From Spirochaetota bacterium (GTDB lineage: Bacteria; Spirochaetota; Spirochaetia; SPDA01; B32-G16): a DNA stretch of 44,237 bases. Below are positions 17,612-27,333 of the stretch, piece after piece. Each line of letters starts with the position of its first letter. Within the stretch, counting starts at the first letter, position 1. The stretch covers positions 1-44,237 of the forward strand of contig QNBH01000006.1 in NCBI GenBank assembly GCA_003645645.1, written 5' to 3'. Below the pieces are notes generated by a model, which was not told the DNA's origin, ran no database searches, and saw only the letters and a program-made list of their open reading frames with translations. The position numbers and the translations under genes were made by a program.

Positions 17612-20476
17612 ATGAAAAATCTTGAAGAAATTTCGGCCAGATCCTTTTTGTCGACCGAAGAAATAGAGAAGCTTGAGAAGTTAATCCTCGAAACAGGTTA
17701 CATGTCGAAAGAGCGAACCCGCCGGGAAATCGAATGGTACCTTATTGAGCTTGGAATCGATGAGTACTATTTTAAAAATACTAGTATAGAAGATATCGCC
17801 AGACATCTTATTGCCATAAGTGCCTCCGAGCTTGTAAGCAGGTATGGAGGAATCGGCGTAGGCATACAGCTTATAAACGAAGAAGAAGACCGGGCGGTTT
17901 ACATTGTCGAAGAAGATACGGACAGACTGCAGGAGATCGAAAATAGGATCGAGCGAAAGTATCCTCTCTCAAGAATAGAAAGCTATATCACCAGAGAAAA
18001 ATCAGGAAAACACTTTTTGCGCCTGTATGTAGTCTCCAGACCCATGTTCCCGGGAGTAGCCGGAGAAGAAAAAATCACATTTGAGAAGGCAGCGGATAGT
18101 GTATTTCTCTCCCGCTCCGAGGATGTAACAAAGAAGCGATACAGAGGTGTCTGGGAGTCTATGAATGAGCGTGTTATTCCGGTTGTACACGTCTCTGAAA
18201 AAGAAGAAACAGGGGAGACAAGAATCATGATAGGAATACACACCAATAAAACACAGTTCTTTTTGCCCCTGTTTTCACACCTTTTCAATAATTATCATAT
18301 ATACACTAATCGTAAATACAGAGAAATTTTCAAAGATGGCAAGAAGATCTACTCCTTTTATTTCGACAGGCTCGATCCGAATTTGATAGAGGAGTTCACC
18401 CGGGAGCTTGTAGGTGTGGTTATGCTTCCGGACCATCCTCTGACAGGTATGTTTAAAAACGAAGTCTTCTCTCCCCACCAAACCCTCTACGCTATATCTG
18501 CGGTCAACTTTACCTATCAGTTTCTATCGGTGCTCACAGAGGAGTACTCTCTGCTCAACAATGCTCTTAAAGACCAACCAGAAGCCAGAGGGATACTCGA
18601 ATCGTGGAAACTGAGGATGAGCAAAGATACTTTTTCTCAAGACAGGATAACACAAACGGTAATGCGCTATCCTGAAATCATAAAGAAGATGTACGAACAT
18701 TTCGAAACCAGGCTGCATCCTTTTATCAACCAAAGGGACACCTTAAAAATTGAAGATGAAATAAAAAGTTATCGAGAAAAGCAGGTTACTTCAGACAAAG
18801 ACCGGATAATTCTGGATTACTTTATGCTCTTCAACAATAAAATTATTAAAACAAACTTCTTCATCCGTAATAAACGATGTATCTCCTATAAACTGGATAC
18901 ATCGTTCCTGCCGAAAACAGACTTTCCAGAGACCCCCTTTGGTCTTTTTTTCTTTACAGGAAGGGAGTTTATAGGATTTCATATACGCTTTAGAGATATT
19001 GCCAGAGGTGGAATCAGAATCGTACGCTCAAGACATCAAAATGAATATGAACACAATGTTAACACAATATTTCTTGAAAATTACAACCTTGCCAACACTC
19101 AACAGAAAAAAAACAAGGATATTCCCGAGGGTGGCTCGAAAGGCACCATTTTGCTTCATTTAAACAACCAGAGAGAGGCTGAGGAAGCATTCATAAGTTA
19201 TATAGATAGTATGCTCGATCTTCTGGTGGATGAGGAAGAAGTACTCGATACTGAAGGATACAAGGATATTCTCTTTCTGGGTCCCGATGAAGGCACAGCA
19301 GAACTTATGAACTGGGCTGTTCAATATGCAAAAAAACGGGAATACCCATTCTGGAGAGCCTTTACCACCGGAAAAGCGCTTTCTCTGGGAGGGATACCCC
19401 ACGATCTCTACGGCATGACGACCAACAGTGTTCACGAGTATGTGCTGGGGATACTCAATAAATTGGGGCAGAAAGAGGAAGAGATAGTTAAGATACAGAC
19501 CGGCGGACCTGACGGAGATCTGGGCAGTAACGAAATAAAAATCTCAAAGGATAAGACAATAGGTATAGTTGATGGAAGCGGCGTTCTTTTCGATCCACAC
19601 GGAATCGACCGCAAAGAGCTCTTAAGGCTTGCAGAGAAACGAGTTACAGTAGAACATTTTAACAGGACTCTCCTCTCGAAAGACGGCTTTTTTGTCTCTA
19701 TAAATGACAGAGAGGTTAACCTTCCGGACGGAACTTTCGTTGCCAATGGTGAAGATTTCAGGAACAAGTTTCACCTGAGTCACTTTGCAAAGTCAGACCT
19801 CTTTGTGCCATGCGGAGGAAGACCCGCATCGATTAATATCAATAACTGGCGCCATGTGCTGGATAGGGATGGCAGACCCAAGTTCAAGATCGTAGTAGAG
19901 GGAGCCAACCTCTTCATAACCGAGGAGGCAAGGCTGCGTCTTGAAGAAAACGGAGTGATTCTTATAAAAGACGCTTCAGCCAACAAGGGGGGTGTAACCT
20001 CTTCTTCTCTGGAAGTCTTTGCATCACTTGCGATGACCGATGAAGAGTTCGATGAAAATATGACCGTTAAAAACGGAGTGGTTCCTCCATTCAGAGAAAA
20101 ATATATCGAAGAGGTTTTAAGAATAATTCGATCCAATGCCAGGGCCGAGTTCGAAGTACTGTGGAAGGAGCATGAAGAAAGTGGACTTCCTCTTACCGAG
20201 CTTACCAACAGGCTCAGTTTAAAGATAAACAATATTACAGATGCAGTGGTGGCTTCCAATCTGGCCGAGCAGAAAAGGATCAGGGAGAAGGTTATTCTCT
20301 CATATACGCCCCGACCCCTGCTCGACCTGGTGGGGGTCGATAAAATTTTGAGCAGAGTGCCCGAAAATTACCTTAAGAGCATAATCGGTACAAAAATAGC
20401 AACAGGATTTATCTATTCCATGGGGCTTAATACAAATGAGGTGGATTTTTACAACTATGTAAATTCTATCGGATAG
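17612..20476 (+). CDS. NAD-specific glutamate dehydrogenase, large (about 110 kDa) class
   Basis: Oxidatively deaminates L-glutamate to 2-oxoglutarate with NAD. 954 residues, matching the 115-kDa class; the common bacterial hexamer subunit has about 450. The N-terminal third is a regulatory region with ACT-like alpha/beta segments. The catalytic domain starts near residue 455 with ARGGIRIVRSRH, then EGGSKGTILL, GPDEGTAELMNW, FTTGKALSLGGIPHD, and the dinucleotide-binding QTGGPDGDLGSNEI. The end of the catalytic core is VEGANLFITEEAR and DASANKGGVTSSSLEV. CAGGAG precedes the ATG by 6 bases. It is monocistronic, and its last 11 bases overlap the convergent threonine synthase gene. A catabolic role in amino-acid fermentation fits the neighbouring genes. 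Confidence 0.92.
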   Translation: MKNLEEISARSFLSTEEIEKLEKLILETGYMSKERTRREIEWYLIELGIDEYYFKNTSIEDIARHLIAISASELVSRYGGIGVGIQLINEEEDRAVYIVEEDTDRLQEIENRIERKYPLSRIESYITREKSGKHFLRLYVVSRPMFPGVAGEEKITFEKAADSVFLSRSEDVTKKRYRGVWESMNERVIPVVHVSEKEETGETRIMIGIHTNKTQFFLPLFSHLFNNYHIYTNRKYREIFKDGKKIYSFYFDRLDPNLIEEFTRELVGVVMLPDHPLTGMFKNEVFSPHQTLYAISAVNFTYQFLSVLTEEYSLLNNALKDQPEARGILESWKLRMSKDTFSQDRITQTVMRYPEIIKKMYEHFETRLHPFINQRDTLKIEDEIKSYREKQVTSDKDRIILDYFMLFNNKIIKTNFFIRNKRCISYKLDTSFLPKTDFPETPFGLFFFTGREFIGFHIRFRDIARGGIRIVRSRHQNEYEHNVNTIFLENYNLANTQQKKNKDIPEGGSKGTILLHLNNQREAEEAFISYIDSMLDLLVDEEEVLDTEGYKDILFLGPDEGTAELMNWAVQYAKKREYPFWRAFTTGKALSLGGIPHDLYGMTTNSVHEYVLGILNKLGQKEEEIVKIQTGGPDGDLGSNEIKISKDKTIGIVDGSGVLFDPHGIDRKELLRLAEKRVTVEHFNRTLLSKDGFFVSINDREVNLPDGTFVANGEDFRNKFHLSHFAKSDLFVPCGGRPASININNWRHVLDRDGRPKFKIVVEGANLFITEEARLRLEENGVILIKDASANKGGVTSSSLEVFASLAMTDEEFDENMTVKNGVVPPFREKYIEEVLRIIRSNARAEFEVLWKEHEESGLPLTELTNRLSLKINNITDAVVASNLAEQKRIREKVILSYTPRPLLDLVGVDKILSRVPENYLKSIIGTKIATGFIYSMGLNTNEVDFYNYVNSIG

Positions 20477-21629
20477 AGAGAGCTTTCATGGCAGACTCGA
20501 TATCTTTAAGCCCTGTTCCTGTAATCATCAAAACAACGGTGGCATCTGATCTTAATTTATCCTTTTCCTTTAGAAAACCAGCAAGGGAGGCCGCAGCTGC
20601 AGGCTCTGCGAATAGCCCTGTAGTGGCTGAAAGCTCCTTCTGGGCTTTAAGAATTTCACTATCGCTTACAATCAAACACTTTCCGCCGTGGCGGTTAAGC
20701 TTCTTTAAGGCGTAATAGCCGTTTGCAGGAACCTCCACGGAAATGGAATCGGCAAGAGTTGTGCTCTTAACGGGTGACTCGAAATCGCCTCTCTCCTTTG
20801 CACGTGATATGGCACTGCTGCCTTCGGCCTGCACTGCATAAATTACGGGTATTCTATCGGTAAGACCGAGCTGAATTAAATCTTCGAATCCCTTATAAAC
20901 TCCTCCGAGTATAACTCCATCTCCAACCGGAACAAATACATAATCCGGCATTTTCCCTCCGAGCTGGTTGAAAATCTCCAGAGAAGAACTCTTCTTGCCC
21001 TCGATGGTAAGGGGATTGTAGGCGGTATTCCTGCTCAATATACCCCTGTCCTGTGAATATTCAAGGGAGAGCCTGTAAGCTTCTCCGTAAGTTCCTCTTA
21101 CCCTGTTTACCTTAGCCCCGAATTGGAGGGCCTGTACCATCTTGGCTTTAGGCGAGAATTCGGGTAGGAAAATGGTAACTTTAAGTCCGGCTGCAGCACC
21201 TACACCTGCCATGGAAGACGCGGCATTTCCGGTAGAAGCTACCGCAATTTCTTTGATTTTATGCTTCAAGGCGAATCCTGCTACCAGGAAGGAAGCCCTG
21301 TCCTTGTAAGATCCTGTGGGATTCGCGGTATCATCTTTTATAAAGAGATTTGGGAATCCCGTCTTTACTCTTAAGTTTTTAGGCTCCCAGAGGGGAGTGT
21401 TCCCCACCGGAATAGGAGGGAAATACCGTTCTTCTACAGGTAAAAGTGAATGAATATCTAAATGCACACCGGCTGTTTTCTCTCCTGTAGTTTGGCGAAA
21501 ATGTACTTCAAGCACTCCCTTAAGGGGTTTCTCCGGCTCCTGTTTGGCTCTACAAATATCACAAACCATCCGCTCGGGTATAATATCGTAAATTTTTCCG
21601 CATTCACTGCATGAGTAATAAAACTCCAT
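20466..21629 (-). CDS. thrC: Threonine synthase or related fold-II PLP lyase
   Basis: 387 residues. A short N-terminal zinc ribbon (C7, C10, C23, C26) precedes a fold-type-II PLP domain with the Schiff-base lysine K109 in NPTGSYKDRASF and the phosphate-binding VASTGNAASSMAGVGAAAG region. Those features are standard for threonine synthase, which makes threonine from O-phosphohomoserine. Its place is unusual: it is the last gene of the ygfK-ssnA-ygeY operon, where related bacteria carry diaminopropionate ammonia-lyase, also a fold-II enzyme. It could therefore be a catabolic lyase, although the sequence favours ThrC. Its ATG overlaps the TAA of ygeY (TAATG) and lacks its own strong ribosome site, so translation is coupled. 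Confidence 0.8.
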   Translation of the reverse strand: MEFYYSCSECGKIYDIIPERMVCDICRAKQEPEKPLKGVLEVHFRQTTGEKTAGVHLDIHSLLPVEERYFPPIPVGNTPLWEPKNLRVKTGFPNLFIKDDTANPTGSYKDRASFLVAGFALKHKIKEIAVASTGNAASSMAGVGAAAGLKVTIFLPEFSPKAKMVQALQFGAKVNRVRGTYGEAYRLSLEYSQDRGILSRNTAYNPLTIEGKKSSSLEIFNQLGGKMPDYVFVPVGDGVILGGVYKGFEDLIQLGLTDRIPVIYAVQAEGSSAISRAKERGDFESPVKSTTLADSISVEVPANGYYALKKLNRHGGKCLIVSDSEILKAQKELSATTGLFAEPAAAASLAGFLKEKDKLRSDATVVLMITGTGLKDIESAMKALSIR

Positions 21630-22819
21630 TACTTTCTTTCCAGAATAAAGGGAAGAAGTGCATAAAAGGCAGAAGCCTTTTCCAGATGTTCAATCTGAAT
21701 TTTTTCGTTGGGGGCGTGGGCGTACTTCTCTTCTCCCGGACCGAAGCCGATTGTGGGAATACGGTGTCTCCCGCAGATGGCAACCCCGTTTGTTGAAAAT
21801 GTCCACCTATCTACAATTGCTTTCTCTCCAAACAGAAGAGAAAAGGTCTCATCGCCTGCATGAACAAGGGGATGATCTTCGGGGATCTTCCAGGTGGGAA
21901 AGTACATCTCCTGTGGATATAGAAGACCGGTATAGCTTCTGCTGTTGAATTGGGGTATCTCGATCTCGACCTCTTTTCCCAGAAGCCTGGATATCTCCCC
22001 CATAGCACTCTCCTTCGTCTCTCCCCAGGTAAGGCGCCTGTCCAGATGGAAACTGCTTCTGTCCGGAATGGCACACAGGGAGACTCCCTCAGATGATATG
22101 GAAGTAACCGCTATGGAACCTTTGCCCAGAAAATCATCTGATTTAAGTCTTTCGTTAAGGTTCTTTATTTTGAGAGCTGCATCCGCAGCCTTGTATATTG
22201 CGTTATCGCCTCTCTCCGGAGCAGACCCGTGGGCCGATCTTCCCTTAAAATGTACATCCATTTCCATTCTTCCCCGGTGCCCCCTGGTTATCTTCAGGTT
22301 GGACGGTTCGGTACTTACCGCCATATCTGGAACGAGCTTCTCTTCCTCTATAAGATATTTCCAGCACAGGCCGTCACAATCCTCTTCCATTACGGTGAAT
22401 GTGAAATAGAGGGAAAAATCTCCCTTGTAGGAGAGTTCTTTTAAAATCCTTCCGGAAGTGATCATTGCGGCAGCCCCACCCTTCTGGTCTGCACTGCCCA
22501 GGCCGAAAACCCAGCCATCCTTTACCTCACCCGAAAAGGGATCGTTCTCCCACTGCAATTTATCACCATGAGCTACCGTGTCGATATGGGCATCAAAGGC
22601 AAGGATCTTTCTGCCCTTGCCGATTCTGCCTATAAGATTACCCAGCCCGTCAACTCTTACCTCATCGAATCGTGCTTCTTTGAGCATGGTTTTTATTTTC
22701 TCTATAACCTTCTTCTCGTTGCAGGTAACCGAAGGAATTTTTACAATATCCGATAAGTTGCCTACAGTGTATTCCCTGTATTCCTCCGCCTTTTTTCTTA
22801 TTTTCTCCGCAAGTTCCAC
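21629..22819 (-). CDS. ygeY: YgeY-type M20 metallohydrolase
   Basis: 396 residues, M20/M28 dinuclear zinc amidohydrolase. The first metal motif is FDAHIDTVAHGD (H78, D80). The bridging Asp lies in GLGSADQKGG (D111), and the catalytic/metal Glu pair is in TVMEEDCDG (E145, E146). RGHRGRMEMDVHFKGRSAHG is the lid/dimerisation start. Overall it matches YgeY, a hydrolase linked by genome context to selenium-dependent molybdenum hydroxylase and purine or ureide catabolism; its own substrate is not established. The start is GTG with AAGGAG 9 bases upstream. It lies 67 bases after ssnA and its stop overlaps the next gene by one base. Confidence 0.85.
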   Translation of the reverse strand: MELAEKIRKKAEEYREYTVGNLSDIVKIPSVTCNEKKVIEKIKTMLKEARFDEVRVDGLGNLIGRIGKGRKILAFDAHIDTVAHGDKLQWENDPFSGEVKDGWVFGLGSADQKGGAAAMITSGRILKELSYKGDFSLYFTFTVMEEDCDGLCWKYLIEEEKLVPDMAVSTEPSNLKITRGHRGRMEMDVHFKGRSAHGSAPERGDNAIYKAADAALKIKNLNERLKSDDFLGKGSIAVTSISSEGVSLCAIPDRSSFHLDRRLTWGETKESAMGEISRLLGKEVEIEIPQFNSRSYTGLLYPQEMYFPTWKIPEDHPLVHAGDETFSLLFGEKAIVDRWTFSTNGVAICGRHRIPTIGFGPGEEKYAHAPNEKIQIEHLEKASAFYALLPFILERK

Positions 22820-22886
22820 CTCTTTCTCCTTAAAAAGATTTATTTTATGATGGCGCTAAATGTAAACCTTAAGTAGACGCACAATC

Positions 22887-24188
22887 TCAGTGTATCCTAT
22901 CCATCCTCTTCCACAGTGCCTCTGCCGCCACGGAAGCTTCCCTGTAAATGGGTCCGGTATCAAATAAAAAATTGCGATCTTTATAAACAACAGCACCATC
23001 TATGATCACAGTCTCCACATCCCGCGAAGACATACCAAATATAAAATGTCCTGCCAGATTATCTCCGACCAGAGGAGTAGGTGCATCGTAGTCCCATATA
23101 ACTAGATCTGCTTTGTAGTCTTTCCCGATTCTACCAAACTTCTCTCCGAAGTATTCGGAAAGTATGCGATTGCCGTTATGAAGGAAGTCAAGGATGTTTC
23201 CAGGAGAAAGCCCTGCGCCCTGATCGTTGCCTTTGAAAAAGGCAAACTTCATCTCCTCCAGCATATTACTTCCGATACCGTCGGTGCCAATGGCAACGTT
23301 TTTAAGTTCATGGAGATTGCCTCCATAACCCACACCATTGTTCATATTGGACCGTACATTATGAACCAGAAAACCTCCGGAATCGTTTAGCAGTTTAATA
23401 TCTTTCTCTGTAAGGTGCACCCCATGGGCAATAATAGCCTTCTCGTTTAGAAGTCCAAAATCTTCCAGTCTTTCAAGGGGATCTTTCCCATAGTTATGAT
23501 GAGAGTAGGAAGGGTCGTAAGAGTCTTCGGCTACGTGTATATGTATCCCCCTGCCGGTATCCTTAACTGCACCTGTAAGCATTTCCAGTATCCTTTCGGT
23601 TAAAGTGAAGGGAGCATGTGCTCCTATAGAGGCTTCTACAAGATTATCCCTCTCTTTTGTAAAGGAGATATTCTCCTGCACACCCTCTTCCGCTTCTTCT
23701 TCCCCGTTCCTGCAGGATACCTCGTAGCAGAGAATGCCCCTCAATCCAACATCTTTGAAGGATCTCTTAAGGGTCTTAAGCGAACCCCTTATAAAGGAGG
23801 GGGAGGCGTTATGATCGATTACAGCGGTTGTACCCGCCTTAACCGCTTCCAGGGCACCGATTAAACCGCTGTGGTAGAGACTTTGCTCATCGAGAGCTCG
23901 GTCAAGCCTCCACCAGAGATTCCGTAATATCGAAACAAAATCTGTTGCGGGTTTTATGCTTGCAATTATGCCCCTGGCCAGGGCTGAGTAAAAATGATTG
24001 TGACTGCACACAAGACCTGGAGTTACGATTTTCCCCTGGGCATCGATTGTCTCTGCCTTATCATGTTCTTCACTTAAATTTTTGCCAATCTTTATGATTT
24101 TACCACCCTCTATAAGGATATCAACAGTATCGTCGAAAACTTCCGGAGGGCTTAAGTTCACAGGACGACATTTCTTTATAAAAAGCAT
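22887..24188 (-). CDS. ssnA: SsnA-type amidohydrolase
   Basis: 433 residues of the amidohydrolase superfamily, related to chlorohydrolase/guanine-deaminase-like enzymes. The barrel metal motif CSHNHFYSALARG gives H63 and H65. HIHVAEDS, IIAHGVHLTEKD and AIGTDGIGSN supply the remaining His and Asp ligands. The N-terminal and C-terminal beta-sandwich segments (ILIEGGKIIKIG; YKADLVIWDYD) are intact. It matches SsnA, part of the putative selenium-dependent molybdenum-hydroxylase gene set with YgfK and YgeY. GGAGAAGG precedes the ATG. Only 12 bases separate it from ygfK, so they are cotranscribed. The exact substrate is unknown. Confidence 0.85.
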   Translation of the reverse strand: MLFIKKCRPVNLSPPEVFDDTVDILIEGGKIIKIGKNLSEEHDKAETIDAQGKIVTPGLVCSHNHFYSALARGIIASIKPATDFVSILRNLWWRLDRALDEQSLYHSGLIGALEAVKAGTTAVIDHNASPSFIRGSLKTLKRSFKDVGLRGILCYEVSCRNGEEEAEEGVQENISFTKERDNLVEASIGAHAPFTLTERILEMLTGAVKDTGRGIHIHVAEDSYDPSYSHHNYGKDPLERLEDFGLLNEKAIIAHGVHLTEKDIKLLNDSGGFLVHNVRSNMNNGVGYGGNLHELKNVAIGTDGIGSNMLEEMKFAFFKGNDQGAGLSPGNILDFLHNGNRILSEYFGEKFGRIGKDYKADLVIWDYDAPTPLVGDNLAGHFIFGMSSRDVETVIIDGAVVYKDRNFLFDTGPIYREASVAAEALWKRMDRIH

Positions 24189-24200
24189 ACCTTCTCCTTT

Positions 24201-27200
24201 TTATAACAGATATCCGTAATTTCTAAAAATAAGAGATATCATATCAAGGGCTTTATTGAGTTCATGATTTGCACAAGAAGCATTTTTTAAGTGGATATTT
24301 CCACTTTTCTCTACCCAGAGAGAGAAAATATCTCCGTTAAGCCTGAGCTCTCCTTCCGACTTTCCGTCTCCTGTTTTAAGAAAGAACCCGCTATTACCGC
24401 TGTCTTTAAAATCATCCTCCGATGCATAGAGTGTAAGCTTATCCTCGTAGGGTTTACCCTCATAAGGGCAGAAGGTGGCGCAGTTACCGCACTGGTTGCA
24501 CAATCCATCCAGATGGAGAATCTGAAAAAAATCTTTAAACCCCTCTACCTCCCCCCTTACCTGCAGGGCTATATTTGCCCGGTTTGGGCACACATCCACA
24601 CACTTGTTACACACCAGATCACATTCAAGACAACGTTCGGCTTCCCGACTGTAAAGAGAGCCCTCTTTAGAAAGGAAGAGCTTTCCCCTTTTTTTATATA
24701 TCCTTTCAGGTAAACCCCTGGCTGTAACTTCATCTCTCTTTAGGGATACGCCCTCTTTGAGAGCGATTGCTTCTGCTACCCTCTTTCCGTCGGCCATTGC
24801 CTCCACCACGGTGGAAGGCCCCCTCAAAGCATCACCACCAATAAAGAGATTTTCTTCTAAAGTCTCGAGGGTTTTCGGATTTACGGTTACCCTACCCCTG
24901 TTATCGGGATTAAGCCCTGCTTCTTTAAGGAGAGAACGATCGACCCTTTCTCCCACTGCCGATATAACGGTATCGACCTCTAAGGTTTCCGTCGTATCGA
25001 GTGGCACAGGCTTTCTTCTTCCGTCTGTGTCTGGTTCACCCAGGGTCATTTTTCTGCAGGTAAGAAAACCCTCCTCTGAGAAAGACTCGGGAGCCAAGAG
25101 AGTTTTAAAAATAACTCCATCTCGAAGGGCATTTTCAAACTCCTCCCTGTCGGCAGGCATTTCTTTCTCCGTTCTTCTGTACACGATTGTAACAGACTCC
25201 ACTCCGGGAAAACGAAGAGCGGCTCTTGCGCTGTCCATGGCGGTATTTCCGCCGCCGACAACCACCACCTTCTTTCCCAATTTTATTTCTCCGGGGTTCT
25301 CCTTGAAGCTGCGTAAAAAGGAGAGGGCAGGTATAACATTTGGGTTGGATCCTGAAAGCGAAAGCCTCTCCGATACCTCTGCACCTACTGCAAGAAATAT
25401 GTATTTAAAACCTTCTCTTTTAAGTTTTTCCAGGGAAATCCCTTTATCGCTGCCAAAGGTATAACCGAATTCAAAGGAGACCCCTTGCTTTTCTATGAAC
25501 TTAATATCCCTGCTTATAGCATCTCCCGGAATCCTGAAAGAAGGAAGTAAATGGGATACCACCCCTCCTGGTTTTTTCTCCTTCTCGAATACGGTCACCC
25601 TAAAACCTGCCCTTGCAAGGAAGCAGGCAGCGGTTAATCCGGCCGGTCCGGAACCTATAATTGCCACACGTACTCCGTTGCTCTTTTTCCGGCTTTCATC
25701 TTTCTCCGCCTCTTTCCATCCTTTCTCTGCGGCTATCCGCTTAAGCTCACGTATCTCGATCGCACCCTCATAGTCGAGTCGGGTACAGTTTGCCATGCAC
25801 TTATGATCACATATATACCCTGTAATGTTTGCCAGGGGGTTATCCTTAAGTATCGTATTGAGACTCTCTTCGAAGTTTTCCTCTCCTTCCAGCCTTATGT
25901 ATTGGGGAGCCTTTTGTGCAATCGCACAGGCATAGGTGCAGGGAGCTTCACAGCAGTCAAAGCGAGGAAGCTTTTTAAAAATCGATACTCTACCGAATCC
26001 TCTGAAGGATTTGCTGTAGTACCTGTCTTTATAGACACTTTCTTTAAGCTCATTGATAAGCTCTGTACTGGTTTTACCTTCCGAAGGCCACCTGTCCAGT
26101 TTCTCCAGTGCTTCGGCCATTTCATAAAGTCTTAAATATCCGCCTGGTTTAAGCAGTTCCGTTGCAACGGTAACCGGATATAGCCCTGCTTCAAATACCC
26201 CAGCCACATTACCCTGAAAAATGCCTCCGGCAAAGGAGATAGGCAGATTGCCCTCGAAATCTTCCGATAACATGGAAGCAACCCTTATTGTAAGAGGAAA
26301 AAGAGCCCTGCCCGACATATACATCTCTTCTCCCGGCAGTACTCCCTTATCGTTTACTGCTGGTAGGGTGTTGGAGAGTTTTACCCCGAAAAAAAGTCCT
26401 TCTTTTTCTGCCGTCTTTATAAGCCTCTTTAGTACCGGTACGGCCTGATCGTATTGAAGATCTTTCGTAAATGTTTTTTCGTTTAAGGTAATGTAGGAGA
26501 AACCCAGATCATCGAGAGTCCTTCTGGCCGTCTTCCATCCAACCAGGGTGGGATTTAGCTTTACCATTACCGGGAGTTTTTTCTCTTTCAACAGGTATTC
26601 GCAGATGCTTTCTATCTGATCGGGAGGGCATCCGTGCATTGTGGAGAGAGTAACGGAAGAGGCAATCCGCGGAGATATCTCCTCTAGATCCACCGATTTA
26701 AATATGTTATCTATCTCAACTCGCTTTTTTACGGAAGCGATCATCTCAGAAAATGCCGGATTTTTACCTGCATCTATCATACTGTTAATAAAATTATCCA
26801 TTCCCGGGGACTTTATCCCCTCGAGGTCATAGCCCACACTCATATTGAATAAAAATGAAGGGCTTTCTCCCGCCGATAAATCGAACAGCCTTTCCAAAAG
26901 ATGCAATATTATCCAGGCTCTTGCATATTCCAGAAAGGCATCCTTAAGGGATAGCTCAGTGGACCACTCGGTGTTATATCCCTCATCCGCTGCATCTATG
27001 CAGGGCTTTTCAAACTCCAGGCTGTCCATCTTCTGTACGGTCTTAAGCTCTATGAATCTGGCACCCGTCAGGTATGAAACAACTATATTTTGTGCGAGCT
27101 GAGTATGAGGCCCTGCAGCCGGCCCCAGTGGGCTTTCACAGCTTTTTCCGAAAAAGGTTATGGTTTTCTTGCTGTTTTTTCTAAAAAAGTGTGTTTCAGG

Positions 27201-27290
27201 GATTCCGAAAATGGTTTTACTGCTTTTGTATTCTTCGGAAATCCACCTTAAAAGTTTTTCCATGGGTATAGGTCGCATACGGTCGCTCAT
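24201..27290 (-). CDS. ygfK: YgfK-type iron-sulfur flavoprotein oxidoreductase (putative selenate reductase subunit)
   Basis: 1029 residues. The N-terminal 400 residues resemble a dihydroorotate/dihydropyrimidine-dehydrogenase barrel (GPAAGPHTQLAQNIVVSY; SSVTLSTMHGCPP). A cysteine-rich helical domain follows (FDCCEAPCTYACAIAQ; YICDHKCMANCTR). Then comes a glutamate-synthase small-subunit-like FAD domain (VAIIGSGPAGLTAACFLARA) and NAD domain (KVVVVGGGNTAMDSARAALR). The C-terminus holds CLECDLVCNKCVDVCP and CNQCGNCATFCP, two [4Fe-4S] sites. The layout is that of YgfK, which passes electrons between NAD(P)H and an unknown partner; the selenate reductase name is by homology. The ATG at 27290 follows GAGGAGG by five bases; the TTG just upstream is less likely. 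It is second in a five-gene operon. Confidence 0.9.
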   Translation of the reverse strand: MSDRMRPIPMEKLLRWISEEYKSSKTIFGIPETHFFRKNSKKTITFFGKSCESPLGPAAGPHTQLAQNIVVSYLTGARFIELKTVQKMDSLEFEKPCIDAADEGYNTEWSTELSLKDAFLEYARAWIILHLLERLFDLSAGESPSFLFNMSVGYDLEGIKSPGMDNFINSMIDAGKNPAFSEMIASVKKRVEIDNIFKSVDLEEISPRIASSVTLSTMHGCPPDQIESICEYLLKEKKLPVMVKLNPTLVGWKTARRTLDDLGFSYITLNEKTFTKDLQYDQAVPVLKRLIKTAEKEGLFFGVKLSNTLPAVNDKGVLPGEEMYMSGRALFPLTIRVASMLSEDFEGNLPISFAGGIFQGNVAGVFEAGLYPVTVATELLKPGGYLRLYEMAEALEKLDRWPSEGKTSTELINELKESVYKDRYYSKSFRGFGRVSIFKKLPRFDCCEAPCTYACAIAQKAPQYIRLEGEENFEESLNTILKDNPLANITGYICDHKCMANCTRLDYEGAIEIRELKRIAAEKGWKEAEKDESRKKSNGVRVAIIGSGPAGLTAACFLARAGFRVTVFEKEKKPGGVVSHLLPSFRIPGDAISRDIKFIEKQGVSFEFGYTFGSDKGISLEKLKREGFKYIFLAVGAEVSERLSLSGSNPNVIPALSFLRSFKENPGEIKLGKKVVVVGGGNTAMDSARAALRFPGVESVTIVYRRTEKEMPADREEFENALRDGVIFKTLLAPESFSEEGFLTCRKMTLGEPDTDGRRKPVPLDTTETLEVDTVISAVGERVDRSLLKEAGLNPDNRGRVTVNPKTLETLEENLFIGGDALRGPSTVVEAMADGKRVAEAIALKEGVSLKRDEVTARGLPERIYKKRGKLFLSKEGSLYSREAERCLECDLVCNKCVDVCPNRANIALQVRGEVEGFKDFFQILHLDGLCNQCGNCATFCPYEGKPYEDKLTLYASEDDFKDSGNSGFFLKTGDGKSEGELRLNGDIFSLWVEKSGNIHLKNASCANHELNKALDMISLIFRNYGYLL

Positions 27291-27333
27291 CAAATCCTCC
27301 TCGATGTAATTCTTTTTAAGAGAATGATTTTTG